In this document: one piece after another, positions 34,482-43,464 of the stretch | How positions within the stretch are numbered: position 1 is the first letter of the stretch | Layout of the letters: the number at the start of each line of letters is the position of its first letter | Source of the DNA: Streptacidiphilus pinicola | GTDB taxonomy: Bacteria; Actinomycetota; Actinomycetes; Streptomycetales; Streptomycetaceae | Assembly: GCF_003258295.1 (NCBI RefSeq) | Contig: NZ_QKYN01000037.1 | Span: forward strand, 1 to 64,000 | Direction: 5' to 3' | Length of the DNA: 64,000 nucleotides | Program-made: the position numbers and the translations under genes | The notes under the pieces: generated by a model | Told to the model about the DNA's origin: nothing | What the model saw: only the letters and a program-made list of their open reading frames with translations | The model's database searches: none

Positions 34482-35918
34482 GTGGACTTGCGCGACTACA
34501 TCATGCTGTTGGCCCGGCGTTGGCGCATCGTAGCCGCCGTGCTGCTGCTCGGCGCCGTGGTCGGGTATCTCGGTGGACATGCGGAAACTCCGCAATACAA
34601 AGCGACCGCAACCCTATTCGTGCCGCCGCCCCCGGCAGCCTCCGGGTCCCGGGCGCCGTCGTACGCCGCCATCGCCGCCAGTCCTCAGGTCACCGCCCCG
34701 GTCGTCCACGAGTTGGGGCTGCCGCTGACTCCGGGTCAGCTGGCCCGCCGCATCAGCGCGGACGCACCACCCGGCACCGCCCTGGTGCGCATCTCCGCGG
34801 ACGACCCGGTTCCGGCCGCCGCGACGCGCATCGCCAATGCGGTGGCGCAGCGCCTGGCCGTGATCGTCGAGAGGCTCGATCGTCCAGCCGGTGGCGGTTC
34901 CGCGCCGGTGAGACCGACGGTCGCGATCCCGGCCTCCGTACCGTCGGCACCGCATCTGCCGACCCTGCTGCTGGACCTGACGATCGGCCTCCTGGCCGGG
35001 CTCGTGGCGGGCCTCGTGCTCGCGCTGTTCATGGACGGCGCCGACAGCGTCCTGCGCACGGCCGACGCGCTCGCCGTGGAGCTGGATCTCATCGGCGGCC
35101 CGCCCCTGCTCGGCACCATTCCGAAGGACGGCCGCGTGGCGCGGCGTTCTGTCGCCGTGCTCGCCGACCCGCACGGCCCGCGGGCGGAGGGCTACCGCAG
35201 AGTCCGGACCAACCTGCGCTTCGTCCCGTCCGATCGGGGCGCGAAGGTGCTTGCGGTCACCAGCGCTCTGCCCGGGGAGGGAAAGACCAGCACCGCCGTG
35301 AACCTGGCGGCCGCCCTGGCCGAGACCGGCGCCCGTGTCTGCCTGGTCGACGCCGATCTGCGTCGTGCGCGGGTCGCCGACACGCTCGGTCTGACGCGCA
35401 GCGCGGGGTTGTCCACGGCCCTGCTCGGGCAGGCCGGGCTCGACGACGTCCTGCAGCACCTGGACACCTTCACCGTGCTCGCCAGCGGGCCTCTCCCGTC
35501 CAACCCCACCGAGTTGCTCGGGACCGAGGCCATGCGGCGCACGCTGCTGGACCTCGCCGAGCGCTTCGACCATGTGCTGGTCGACACCGCACCTCTGCTC
35601 CCGGTGGCGGACGCCACCGTCCTGGCGCCGGCCGTGGACGGCTACCTTCTGGTCGTCCGGGCACACCGGACCACCCGGCGCGAACTGGCCCGATCCGTGC
35701 GCGCCCTGCAGCACACGGGAACCGCGCTGACCGGAACGGTGCTGAACGGGTCCTCGGGGCGCGGCGATGCGGGGTCGTACCGGTGCCGCCGACCGACCTT
35801 GGCCAGGGTGCCCGCCCCGCGCCGGTACCGCCCCGTGTTGCAGCTGCTGGCCCGTCCATGCGGACCGACGCCGCACGCCATCGCCCCCTTCCCCACGACT
35901 GAGAGCGCACTGCCGTGA
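34482..35918 (+). CDS. Wzz-domain/BY-kinase polysaccharide co-polymerase
   Basis: This 478-residue protein joins a Wzz-type chain-length domain and a bacterial tyrosine kinase. Helix 1 (IVAAVLLLGAVVGYLGG) and helix 2 (LTIGLLAGLVAGLVLALFM) flank an extracellular loop. The cytoplasmic kinase has Walker A SALPGEGKTSTAVNLA near residue 261, Walker A-prime VCLVDADLRR and Walker B HVLVDTAP. The C-terminus has few Tyr residues (SYRC, RRYRP) instead of a typical Tyr cluster, so autophosphorylation may be limited. GTG 34482 is the start. It controls chain length or export in exopolysaccharide assembly. Confidence 0.9.
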   Translation: MDLRDYIMLLARRWRIVAAVLLLGAVVGYLGGHAETPQYKATATLFVPPPPAASGSRAPSYAAIAASPQVTAPVVHELGLPLTPGQLARRISADAPPGTALVRISADDPVPAAATRIANAVAQRLAVIVERLDRPAGGGSAPVRPTVAIPASVPSAPHLPTLLLDLTIGLLAGLVAGLVLALFMDGADSVLRTADALAVELDLIGGPPLLGTIPKDGRVARRSVAVLADPHGPRAEGYRRVRTNLRFVPSDRGAKVLAVTSALPGEGKTSTAVNLAAALAETGARVCLVDADLRRARVADTLGLTRSAGLSTALLGQAGLDDVLQHLDTFTVLASGPLPSNPTELLGTEAMRRTLLDLAERFDHVLVDTAPLLPVADATVLAPAVDGYLLVVRAHRTTRRELARSVRALQHTGTALTGTVLNGSSGRGDAGSYRCRRPTLARVPAPRRYRPVLQLLARPCGPTPHAIAPFPTTESALP

Positions 35919-36922
35919 TGACTGCACCCCCTTCTCTGCTCGCCGCCCCGGACCCTGCCGCCCGCGCAGGGCTCCCACGATCCACTCGGATCTTCGTCGC
36001 GGGTGCCGGCGGGATGGTCGGCAGGGCGATCTGCGACCAGCTGCGGCGGGAGGGGTTCAGCGACCTGCTGCGCCCGGACTCGCGGCAACTCGACCTGCGC
36101 AACCGTCAGGCCGTCTTCGACTGGTTCTGCACGCACCATCCGGAGGCGGTGATCCTCACCGCTGCCCGTACGGGCGGGATCAAGGCCGTCACGACCAGAC
36201 CGCTCAGCCTTCTCTCCGACAACCTGCGCATCCAGGTGAACGTCCTGGACGCCGCGGCGCAGTCGGGGGTCGGCCGACTGCTCTTCCTCGGTTCGAAGTG
36301 CGTGTACCCGCAGGACGCCGCCCAACCGATCGGCGAAGAAGCCCTTTTCACCGGCGCGTTGGAGCCGGCGGACAGCGCCAACGCCGTGGCCAAGATCGCG
36401 GGGATCGAGCATGTGCTGGCCGTGCGCCGGCAGCTCGGACTCCGGTGGATCACCGCCGTGCCCTGCAACCTGTACGGCCCGCACGACAACTTCCATCCGG
36501 AGCAGGCGAGGGTCGTACCCGCGCTGATGCGCCGCTACCACCGAGCCCGGCTGTCGGGCCAGCAGATCGTGCGCAACTGGGGCACCGGCACCCCTCGACG
36601 CGAGTTGTTGCACGTCGACGACCTCGCCCGGGCCTGCCTGCTGCTGCTGGAGCGGTACGACGACCCGAGTCCGATCAACGTGGGCACGGGCGAGGACGTG
36701 ACGATCAAGGAGCTGGCCTCGATGGTCGCGGCGACCGTGGATTACCGGGGCGCGGTCGTGTGGGACGCGGATCAGCCCGACGGTTCGCCGGGCGGGCGTC
36801 TGGACGTCTCCCGGATCACCGCCCTCGGCTGGAAGCCGCAGGTGTCCTTGGGGGAAGGGCTGGCGCGCACGTACGCGTGGTTCTCCCCGGGCTTTGCCGC
36901 AGGCACCGTCCGCGGTAGCTGA
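35915..36922 (+). CDS. GDP-L-fucose synthase homologue lacking catalytic Tyr
   Basis: This 335-residue extended SDR aligns well with WcaG/GMER: FVAGAGGMVGRAI, AARTGGIKA, GSKCVYPQ (Ser and Cys kept), and NLYGPHDNFHPEQARVVPAL (His kept). At the Y-x3-K motif, where family members have PYAIAKIAG, it reads ANAVAKIAG: the catalytic Tyr is Asn and the Lys is retained. The reaction (epimerisation and reduction of GDP-4-keto-6-deoxymannose) may be impaired or altered. It overlaps the BY-kinase stop at GTG 35915; ATG 35918 is also possible. No GMD dehydratase is visible in the window. Confidence 0.88.
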   Translation: MMTAPPSLLAAPDPAARAGLPRSTRIFVAGAGGMVGRAICDQLRREGFSDLLRPDSRQLDLRNRQAVFDWFCTHHPEAVILTAARTGGIKAVTTRPLSLLSDNLRIQVNVLDAAAQSGVGRLLFLGSKCVYPQDAAQPIGEEALFTGALEPADSANAVAKIAGIEHVLAVRRQLGLRWITAVPCNLYGPHDNFHPEQARVVPALMRRYHRARLSGQQIVRNWGTGTPRRELLHVDDLARACLLLLERYDDPSPINVGTGEDVTIKELASMVAATVDYRGAVVWDADQPDGSPGGRLDVSRITALGWKPQVSLGEGLARTYAWFSPGFAAGTVRGS

Positions 36923-36955
36923 CGATCCGTCCGTCTCTTCGAAAGGTCCTCATCA

Positions 36956-38329
36956 GTGAGGCTCACCGTCATCGGCTGTGGCCACCTCGGGGCCACTCAC
37001 GCCGCCTGCATGGCCGAACTGGGTCACGACGTCCTCGGCGTCGACACCGACCCGGAGCGCGTGCACCTGCTCAACCGAGGCAAGGCGCCCTTCTTCGAAG
37101 CGGAGTTGGACGAACTGCTGGTCCGGCACACGTGCTCCGGAAAGCTCCGCTTCACCACCTCGTACGCCCAGGCGGGCAGCTTCGGCGAGGTCCACTTCCT
37201 CACCCTCGGCACCCCGCGGGCCGACCGCGGCAACGCGACGGACGTCTCCCACCTGCTGTCCGCTGTCCGGCAGTTGTCGCCGCACCTGCGCCAGCCGTCG
37301 TTGGTCGTGGGCAGGTCCACCGTTCCGGTCGGCACCGCCGCCCGGATGGCCGGCTACCTCAAGCGCATCAGCTCGGCCGGGCCCGAGACGCATCTGGCGT
37401 GGAACCCGGAGTTTCTGCGCGAGTCCACCGCGATCCACGACACCCTGTATCCCGACCGCATCGTCGTCGGACTGGACAGCGAGGACGCCGCCGTCGACGA
37501 GGCGATGCTCCGTCAGGTGTACCGGCCCATCCTGCGCAAGGGCGCGCCGTTCCTGACCACCGATCTCGCGACCTCCGAGCTGGTGAAGTGCGCGGCCAAC
37601 GCCTTCCTGGCCACGAAGATCTCGTTCATCAACGCCATGGCCGAATTGTGCGAGGCCGCCAACGCCGACGTCTACCAACTCACCGAGGCGCTCGCGCACG
37701 ACGAACGCATCGGCGCCGGTGGAATGTGGCCGGGGCTGGGCTTCGGCGGCGGGTGCCTGCCCAAGGACATCCACGGGTTCATGGCGGCCGCCGCCTCACT
37801 GGGCACCGGACAGTCGCTCGCCTTCCTGCGCGAGGTGGACGCGGTGAACACTCGTCGCCGAAGCCGGGTCGTGTGGCTCGCCCGTCAGCGCTGCGGCGGA
37901 AACCTGGACGGCAAGCGCATCGCCATCTGGGGTGCCGCGTTCAAACCCATGACGGACGACGTGCGGGACTCGCCCGCTCTGGCCGTCGCCCACTCCCTGT
38001 TCCGCAAGGGCGCCCGGGTCGTCGTGCACGATCCGATGGCTCTGGACAAGGCACGCAAGTCGCACCCGCATCTGACCTTCTGCGAGGACCTCACCGAGAG
38101 CACCGTCGAGGCGGACCTGCTCCTCCACCTCACCGACTGGCCGCAGTACCGGCGGGCGGCGCCGGAACAGCTGATGCCCCGGGTGGCGAGGCCCTACGTG
38201 ATCGATGCCAGGGGCGCTCTGGATGCCGGGCGCTGGCGGCGTGCGGGGTGGACCTACGACTGCCTGGGCCGGCCGCCGTTCCCGGGGCAGGCGGTCGGGC
38301 CGGACGGCCATCTGACACGGAACCGATGA
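36956..38329 (+). CDS. UDP-glucose / nucleotide-sugar 6-dehydrogenase
   Basis: This 457-residue enzyme oxidises a UDP-sugar (most likely UDP-glucose) to the uronic acid in two NAD+ steps. It shows the N-terminal Rossmann loop TVIGCGHLGATHAA, the LAWNPEFLRES block, KCAANAFLATKISFINAMAE and the catalytic Cys in GFGGGCLPKD. GAAFKPMTDDVRDSPAL starts the third domain. All key residues are present. GTG 36956 has an AAGG site about 10 bases upstream. It supplies UDP-glucuronate, the substrate for a UXS-type enzyme and for glucuronate-containing polymers. Confidence 0.93.
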   Translation: MRLTVIGCGHLGATHAACMAELGHDVLGVDTDPERVHLLNRGKAPFFEAELDELLVRHTCSGKLRFTTSYAQAGSFGEVHFLTLGTPRADRGNATDVSHLLSAVRQLSPHLRQPSLVVGRSTVPVGTAARMAGYLKRISSAGPETHLAWNPEFLRESTAIHDTLYPDRIVVGLDSEDAAVDEAMLRQVYRPILRKGAPFLTTDLATSELVKCAANAFLATKISFINAMAELCEAANADVYQLTEALAHDERIGAGGMWPGLGFGGGCLPKDIHGFMAAAASLGTGQSLAFLREVDAVNTRRRSRVVWLARQRCGGNLDGKRIAIWGAAFKPMTDDVRDSPALAVAHSLFRKGARVVVHDPMALDKARKSHPHLTFCEDLTESTVEADLLLHLTDWPQYRRAAPEQLMPRVARPYVIDARGALDAGRWRRAGWTYDCLGRPPFPGQAVGPDGHLTRNR

Positions 38330-38347
38330 TCGGCGCAGCGCCTCGCG

Positions 38348-38391
38348 CGTCGTCGGGGCCCGCAGGTTGCTCCTGGCGGGCCCCGACGACG
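38348..38391. terminator. 16-bp perfect hairpin after the dehydrogenase gene
   Basis: CGTCGTCGGGGCCCGC (38348-38363) pairs with GCGGGCCCCGACGACG (38376-38391) around a 12-base loop. It begins 19 bases after the dehydrogenase stop and 102 bases before the stop of the convergent gene, so it likely terminates both strands. Confidence 0.85.
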
Positions 38392-38492
38392 TGGGTCCGG
38401 ACAGTTCCCTCGGAACACGGGCCACGACCATGACCACTCTTCGACGTGGAGCCGTTCCCTGTCCGGGCCTCAGGCGGCCGGCATCCGCGCGA

Positions 38493-38930
38493 TCAGTGGC
38501 CCCGCTCGGAGCCCCGGTGCACCGTGATGGTGAACTCGGTCGTCTCGATCTTCAGGAGCACGACCTGGTGGAACACGTGGATCTTGACACTGTCGTGCTT
38601 CTCCGCCTCGAGCGGGTCGGTCATGCCGTGCTGAGGAATGGGGTGCTCCGGCCGGGTCTGCGGACCCTTCTCCGGCGTGATGAAGACCGGACGGATGGTG
38701 TCGACCGCGGGCATGGCCCCGGGCAGGCTGTGCTGCCCCTGGGTGTGCGCCTGCGTGGAGACGACGGAGTGCCCGTCGCACGACGCGTCCGCGGTGATGT
38801 TGACGACGTGTGTGGCGGGCAGGGCGATGGGGGCGGCGCTCGCCGCGCCTCCGGCCGCCAGCGTGAGGCCGAGAGCCGCGGCCGGAAGGCCCGCTGCGGC
38901 CAGTAGCCGCCCGCACTTCGAGGAAACCAT
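38493..38930 (-). CDS. secreted small hypothetical protein
   Basis: The 145-residue product starts at ATG 38930 with AAGGAG 7 bases upstream; the longer open frame is a shadow of the GH16 gene. The signal peptide is LLAAAGLPAAALGLTLAAGGAASA. The mature part has THVVNITADASCDGHSVVST, a Gln/His stretch and an alternating beta end (VFHQVVLLKIETTEFTITVH). The HIHKTVIVK end of the protein at 11.6 kb is faintly similar to KIHVFHQVVLLK here. No enzymatic motif. It may be a wall- or matrix-associated protein in the exopolysaccharide region. Confidence 0.6.
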   Translation of the reverse strand: MVSSKCGRLLAAAGLPAAALGLTLAAGGAASAAPIALPATHVVNITADASCDGHSVVSTQAHTQGQHSLPGAMPAVDTIRPVFITPEKGPQTRPEHPIPQHGMTDPLEAEKHDSVKIHVFHQVVLLKIETTEFTITVHRGSERGH

Positions 38931-39091
38931 GTGACTACTCCTTGGCGTGGCGTTGCTGGCCCCGTCGGTGCAGGGGCCATCGAGCAGCCACATCTGTACG
39001 ATCGGCCTCCATGGCCCACACCCCGGGGGGCGGCAATGGGGCCGAACAGGGCATGAGGTTCCCTCGTGCAGCCCAAGAACCAAGCCGGCCA

Positions 39092-40312
39092 CTAACGGTA
39101 GACGCGCACGTAGTCCGCGGCGAAGGAGAAGGGTGCGGTGCTCGTCGGCGAGGGGTGGTATTCGCCCGCGGAGACCGACAAGTTGAGGATGAGGTAGGCG
39201 GACCAGCCGGCGCCGACACCCGTCCCGTCCTGGTACACCATGCGGCCGTTGACGTACCACTGGACCGAGTCGGCACCGTAGGAGGTGCCGATGGTCACCC
39301 ACTGCCCCGGCCTTATCGCGCTCGAGTCCGTGTAGTAGTCGTGGGCCGGGTTCACATGGTTGGTGAACTCCAGCAGGTTCGGGTTGTCCGGGTGGTACTC
39401 GAAGGAGTCGATCTCGTTGTTCCCGTCCCGCCAGGTCCACAGCGCCGGCCACGCGCCCACCGCGGTGGGCAGTTTCACCCGGGTCTCGATGTAGTCGCCG
39501 GTTCTGACCTGGAAGCCCTGGGAGGTGCCCTCCGTGGTGAGCAGACCTGTCGTCCAGGCGCGCAGGCCGTTCTCCAGGACGTGACTGCTCGGCTGGGCGG
39601 TGAAGGTGACGGCCCCGCCGCCGACCGCGACGTCGGACGGCAACAGCCAGTCGAGCTTGTTGTCGTCGGGGTTGTGGTTCGCGTACCGGTAGGACGACGT
39701 CGTGGAGCTGTTCCACTTGGCGGGCGACAGGGCCGAGCCGAACTCCTCCGACCACGCCAGGCTCTTGCCCGTGGTGGGGCCGGTGGTGGGCGCGGCCCCG
39801 ACCACCATGGTCGCGGAGGGCAGGTTGATCCAGGCGTCGGCGACCTCGTACGCGCCGAACACGGTGTAGGTGCCGGCGGCGAAGGCTCGTGTGCCGGTGG
39901 TGAGGGAGTAACCAGAGGGACACACCCGCGGGTTGTCGGTCCCGGGGAAGTCGAGGTTGTCGCCCTTCGCGTCCCTGACCGCGACCACCACACGCTGCGG
40001 CGTGAAACAGGAGCTGGACCGCAGTTCCAGGGTCGCCTGGACGGGCACGTTCGCGGTCGCGTAGGCGGGGCCGAGTTCGATCTCGGTGACGGTGGGTCCG
40101 GTGGTTCCGAGCAGTCCGCTCGCCCAGAGGCCCACCGCCAACAGCCCGCCGGCGGGCAGGACGAGATAGCCGACCAGCCGGTTCCGGTGGCCTCCGGGCC
40201 ATCGTCCGGCCGCCCGACGAGCGGCGCTGCGGAGGTCGGCCGACGTGGGTATCGAGGTCGTGCTGTCCGGTTCCTCATCGCGGCCGCGGCTGCGGCCGAA
40301 GACTTGCTTCAT
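39092..40312 (-). CDS. GH16 endo-beta-glucanase-like hydrolase, membrane-anchored
   Basis: This 406-residue protein starts at ATG 40312. It has a basic cytoplasmic start, one membrane helix (LVGYLVLPAGGLLAVGLWAS) and a beta domain at about residues 75-185. The GH16 catalytic domain carries the motif NEIDSFEYHP, the E-x-D-x-x-E site with nucleophile and acid/base Glu. GFQVRTGDYIETRVKLP and PALWTW flank it. GH16 enzymes cut beta-1,3/1,4-glucans or related polymers. Next to the exopolysaccharide genes it may trim or release the polymer. Confidence 0.88.
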   Translation of the reverse strand: MKQVFGRSRGRDEEPDSTTSIPTSADLRSAARRAAGRWPGGHRNRLVGYLVLPAGGLLAVGLWASGLLGTTGPTVTEIELGPAYATANVPVQATLELRSSSCFTPQRVVVAVRDAKGDNLDFPGTDNPRVCPSGYSLTTGTRAFAAGTYTVFGAYEVADAWINLPSATMVVGAAPTTGPTTGKSLAWSEEFGSALSPAKWNSSTTSSYRYANHNPDDNKLDWLLPSDVAVGGGAVTFTAQPSSHVLENGLRAWTTGLLTTEGTSQGFQVRTGDYIETRVKLPTAVGAWPALWTWRDGNNEIDSFEYHPDNPNLLEFTNHVNPAHDYYTDSSAIRPGQWVTIGTSYGADSVQWYVNGRMVYQDGTGVGAGWSAYLILNLSVSAGEYHPSPTSTAPFSFAADYVRVYR

Positions 40313-40586
40313 GGCTCGGGCCTCACATGTCCCCAGGGAATCGTCAGGCCCCCGACCGCGCCGTGGGCGCGCCTGTCCCATCCGTAACACGGGGCGCAGG
40401 AGGCCGCATCAGCTGCGAGGACGGCGAACTGCGCTGGAAGGAACGGGCGCTCACGGAATCTGGGCAACGCCAGGGTAGGTGTCGGCCGACCCGGGCACCG
40501 TTCGGCCGACACCCGGCTGTCGCCTTGCTCACCGAACTTCCCCACCGCACTGGGATTTTCCGGTGGGCTCCGAGGCAGTGCCCCGC

Positions 40587-40829
40587 TCACACGGCGACCG
40601 CCCGGGCACTCCCGCCGTTGTCCTCGACGCGGTGCAGGGCTTGCACGAACTCGACCAGGAGGTCGCAGGAGTAGGCCAGCGTGACGCGTCCGCTCCCGTC
40701 CCAGAGATAGCCTGCGCGCTTCTCGCCGTCGGTGTTCCACCGGTCCGGCACCAGCACCCACGAGCCGAGTCGGCAGACGGGATACCTGGACAGGTCGGTG
40801 GGGATCGGCGGGTTGGGATTGATCACCAT
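40587..40829 (-). CDS. small hypothetical protein
   Basis: From ATG 40829 the product is 80 residues (INPNPPIPTDLSRYPVCRLG, then SWVLVPDRWNTDGEKRAGYL). An upstream start at 40889 would add 20 residues; neither has a strong ribosome site. The sequence has a DRWN/YLWDG pattern and an alternating composition consistent with a small beta fold, but I do not recognise it. It lies alone between the GH16 gene and the HTH gene. Confidence 0.5.
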   Translation of the reverse strand: MVINPNPPIPTDLSRYPVCRLGSWVLVPDRWNTDGEKRAGYLWDGSGRVTLAYSCDLLVEFVQALHRVEDNGGSARAVAV

Positions 40830-40942
40830 GTCTCGCCAACGACCGTGCGCTGCAGGCGTGTGCGAGCCGTTCGGGCTTCCTTCCATCATCTGTTTCGCGG
40901 CGACCGGTGAAATTCCCCGGCGGTCGGCTCTCCTGCGTCCCC

Positions 40943-42322
40943 TCAGCCGCCGTTCACGGCGTGCAGGCGCAGCCGTGCGCGGCCGGGTGGGCCGTGCTGG
41001 GCCCGGCGCACGAGGTCGACGAGCCGGGGGGTGTAGACCCTTGCGGCGAATTCCGCACCGCAGGTTTCCAGCGCCGCGCGGACCAGGGAGGGGTCTTGGA
41101 GGGCCGCCGCGCGCAGCTGGGCGATCTCGTCCCGGGTCGGGCCGCAGTCGTCGTCACGTCCGCCGACAGCGCCGTCCGGCCCGGCCGCGTGCGCGCTGCG
41201 CACCGTGGGCAAGGGCGCGGCCATGGCGCGCGCGAAGGCCGACCGCACCGCCGGATCGGTCGGCGGCTGCCAGGGACCCTCCCACTCCTGCCGGCTCCGT
41301 GCCGGGTCGACGTGTCGGTCGCGCCATGCCTCGACGAGGTTGGCGCGCTGGGCGGGTGTCACCGCGACCAGGTGGGCGCCCTTGAGCCGGTGGGCCAGGA
41401 AGGCGCTGGGCCTGCGCACCCGGGCCGGTGGTTCCGACAGGCTCAGCCAGGCCACGACTTCGACGGCATGCCAGCCCGCGTCGGCCACCTCCCGCGCGAC
41501 CCAGGCCACTCTGGGCAGCGCCGCCCTGCCCAGCCAGGGGACCTGCTCGATCAGCTCCTTGGCCAGCCGGAAACGCCGGGCCAGCGGACCGGATGGGCGT
41601 CGGGCGGGTGTGTCGGGTTCGGCGGATCCGTGTGCAGACGCTGCGTGGGCAGTCCGGGTGTCTCGCGTGGGTGTCCGCCCATCAGGGGGAAAGCAGGAAG
41701 CAACGGTCGCAGGACCACCACCGGAAACACTCTCCATTGGGGTGCAACAACGACTTCTGCCAGCGGAGTTGACCAAGGCCGTCGGGCACCGGCGCGGACC
41801 CGGGGAACCTCCTCCGGTGCCTCGTCGCCGCGGCGACGAGGCACCCGACCGCGCCGCCGCGAGGAGGCCCAGTGCGGCCATCCGGTCCCGGCCGTCGTCG
41901 GCGATTCCGACGGCCCGGCGCCGTACGCCCTCCCCGGTCGTGCACACGCCCAGCGCGACGTCGAACTGCGGGGGGATCACCAGGGCGAACTCCGACGCCA
42001 GCGCGACGCGGCCCGGCGCGCGAGAACCCCTGACGAGATAGGCCAGCAGTCCGGCCTCCCTGAGCATCCCCAGGTGATACTGGACGGACCGCTCGCTCAG
42101 CTCCAGCTTCCGGGCCAGATAGGCCACTCCCGGCCGGCACGGGGACAGCGTGGAGAGCAGCCGAGCGACGCGGAGGGTGGTCGCGCCGAAGCGTGGACCG
42201 TGCCGCCGGACGGGCCGGTGGCACCCGCTCTCGGCGACCCAGCACACCGCCTGCAGCCAGCCGTAGCCGCTCCGGGCCAGCCGGCTCCGGGTCGTGACGA
42301 GCCATTGACCTGCTTCTGGCAC
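40943..42322 (-). CDS. plasmid-type HTH protein (mobile-element regulator/replication-like)
   Basis: From GTG 42322 (start uncertain; several in-frame alternatives lie upstream) the product is about 459 residues. A winged-HTH region is clear: FGATTLRVARLLSTLSPCRP, then LARKLELSERSVQYHLGMLR and EAGLLAYL. A long Pro/Arg/Gly-rich linker follows, then a second conserved region (RRFRLAKELIEQVPWLGRAA, WVAREVADAGWHAVEVVAWL, RRPSAFLAHRLKGAHLV). Proteins of this shape recur on streptomycete plasmids and integrating elements; some are annotated as HTH or replication-related. A CRP-like palindrome lies about 120 bases upstream. Role unproven. Confidence 0.7.
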   Translation of the reverse strand: MPEAGQWLVTTRSRLARSGYGWLQAVCWVAESGCHRPVRRHGPRFGATTLRVARLLSTLSPCRPGVAYLARKLELSERSVQYHLGMLREAGLLAYLVRGSRAPGRVALASEFALVIPPQFDVALGVCTTGEGVRRRAVGIADDGRDRMAALGLLAAARSGASSPRRRGTGGGSPGPRRCPTALVNSAGRSRCCTPMESVSGGGPATVASCFPPDGRTPTRDTRTAHAASAHGSAEPDTPARRPSGPLARRFRLAKELIEQVPWLGRAALPRVAWVAREVADAGWHAVEVVAWLSLSEPPARVRRPSAFLAHRLKGAHLVAVTPAQRANLVEAWRDRHVDPARSRQEWEGPWQPPTDPAVRSAFARAMAAPLPTVRSAHAAGPDGAVGGRDDDCGPTRDEIAQLRAAALQDPSLVRAALETCGAEFAARVYTPRLVDLVRRAQHGPPGRARLRLHAVNGG

Positions 42323-42441
42323 CGCAAGGGGTTCCGGCGATTCGACGGTGCCCGCCGGTTCGTCCCCGCTCAGCACGTCGACCGGGCCCGCGCGGACAAG
42401 ATTCCCCTGCTGGGGACTCCGACTTCCCCACCCCGAAGAAA

Positions 42442-42457
42442 TGTGATCCACATCACA
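42442..42457. promoter_or_regulatory. CRP-family operator-like palindrome
   Basis: TGTGATCCACATCACA matches the CRP/FNR-family consensus TGTGA-N6-TCACA exactly. It lies upstream of the minus-strand HTH gene (start near 42322). Confidence 0.6.
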
Positions 42458-42592
42458 TTCAAGGGAGCCGGAGGTCGGTGTCGAGGGCGGCCCGCGAGCC
42501 GGATGCCTGCACGAACGCCCTTGCACGTACGAAAGGCGACCGGCGGATCCGGAGGCGCCCAGCGCCACGTCGGCGGCAGGCGGAACTGACAA

Positions 42593-43464
42593 CAGGCATG
42601 AAGGTATTGCAAAATGGCACCGTGTCCTGGAGAGGGCGCAAAAGTGCAGCCGCTACGGCTGTGGATTCAGCGGAATCCTTGAGTTCGACCAGTGCGCCGT
42701 CGGTCGGCACCGACGGCGTCCGATCCTCGGTCGGGGACTGTGGCGGTCCCGGGAACGAGACAAGTGGTTCGAGAGAGCGAACGGTGTGGCGCCGTTCAGC
42801 TTTCGAACGCCGGGCTCCTGGAGCAGGAAGGCCCGCTGTCGGCTAAACCATCGCTGTCCCTCCGTCGCAGAAGGACGGCGTCGGCCGGATTGTCCGGCTC
42901 GCGCCGCCGGGGAGGGAGCGGAATCGAATGTGGCGCGAGCGCGCCACCGAACGACGCATCGACCGTGGGCCGTTGCACCGGGGGCGGGTAGAGGTACCCT
43001 TCATTTCATCGACTCCTGGTGACGACAGGATGTTCGGTCGGGTCCGAATCGGATCGAGAGCCCCCGTGATCCTGACCAGGTCACGGGGGCTGCCTTCGAT
43101 CCCGATCACGCCGCAGCGTACCCGCTTTCATCAGCCCCTCCAGCGCTCGGATTCAGCCGACAAAACCCGTGCCGATTCCGGCTGGTGACGCCGAACCAGC
43201 CTCGATCAGGGCGTCTACCCGTGGCAGAGAAGAGAATTTTGGCCCGCAGTCGGCGTCACGGAACGCGGCCGGCCCCGCGGATGCTCACTGAAATTGGACG
43301 AGGCCGCTCGTCAAAATCCCCAACGCGCTCGGCGAATCTCCCCGGCCTGGAGCCGCACACGCCGAAGCCAAGGCGTGTTCGGCAACCGACGCGGCGTCAG
43401 TCGGCCATTTCCACAGGAAGATCGCACGCATAGCAGGGCGCGGGGCGTGAGTACTCTCGCTGCC
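42593..43464. other. 872-base region upstream of parA with a hairpin
   Basis: No convincing gene; the small open frames are Arg/Ser-rich shadows. A perfect 11-bp inverted repeat, AGCCCCCGTGA (43059-43069) and TCACGGGGGCT (43081-43091) with an 11-base loop, stands out. It may be a terminator or an operator. The rest should contain the parAB promoter and possibly a centromere-like site; no iterated parS motif is obvious. Confidence 0.45.

Noticed and set aside
42597-43188. Small genes upstream of parA
   Set aside because: Low-complexity basic translations, no ribosome sites, no family resemblance.
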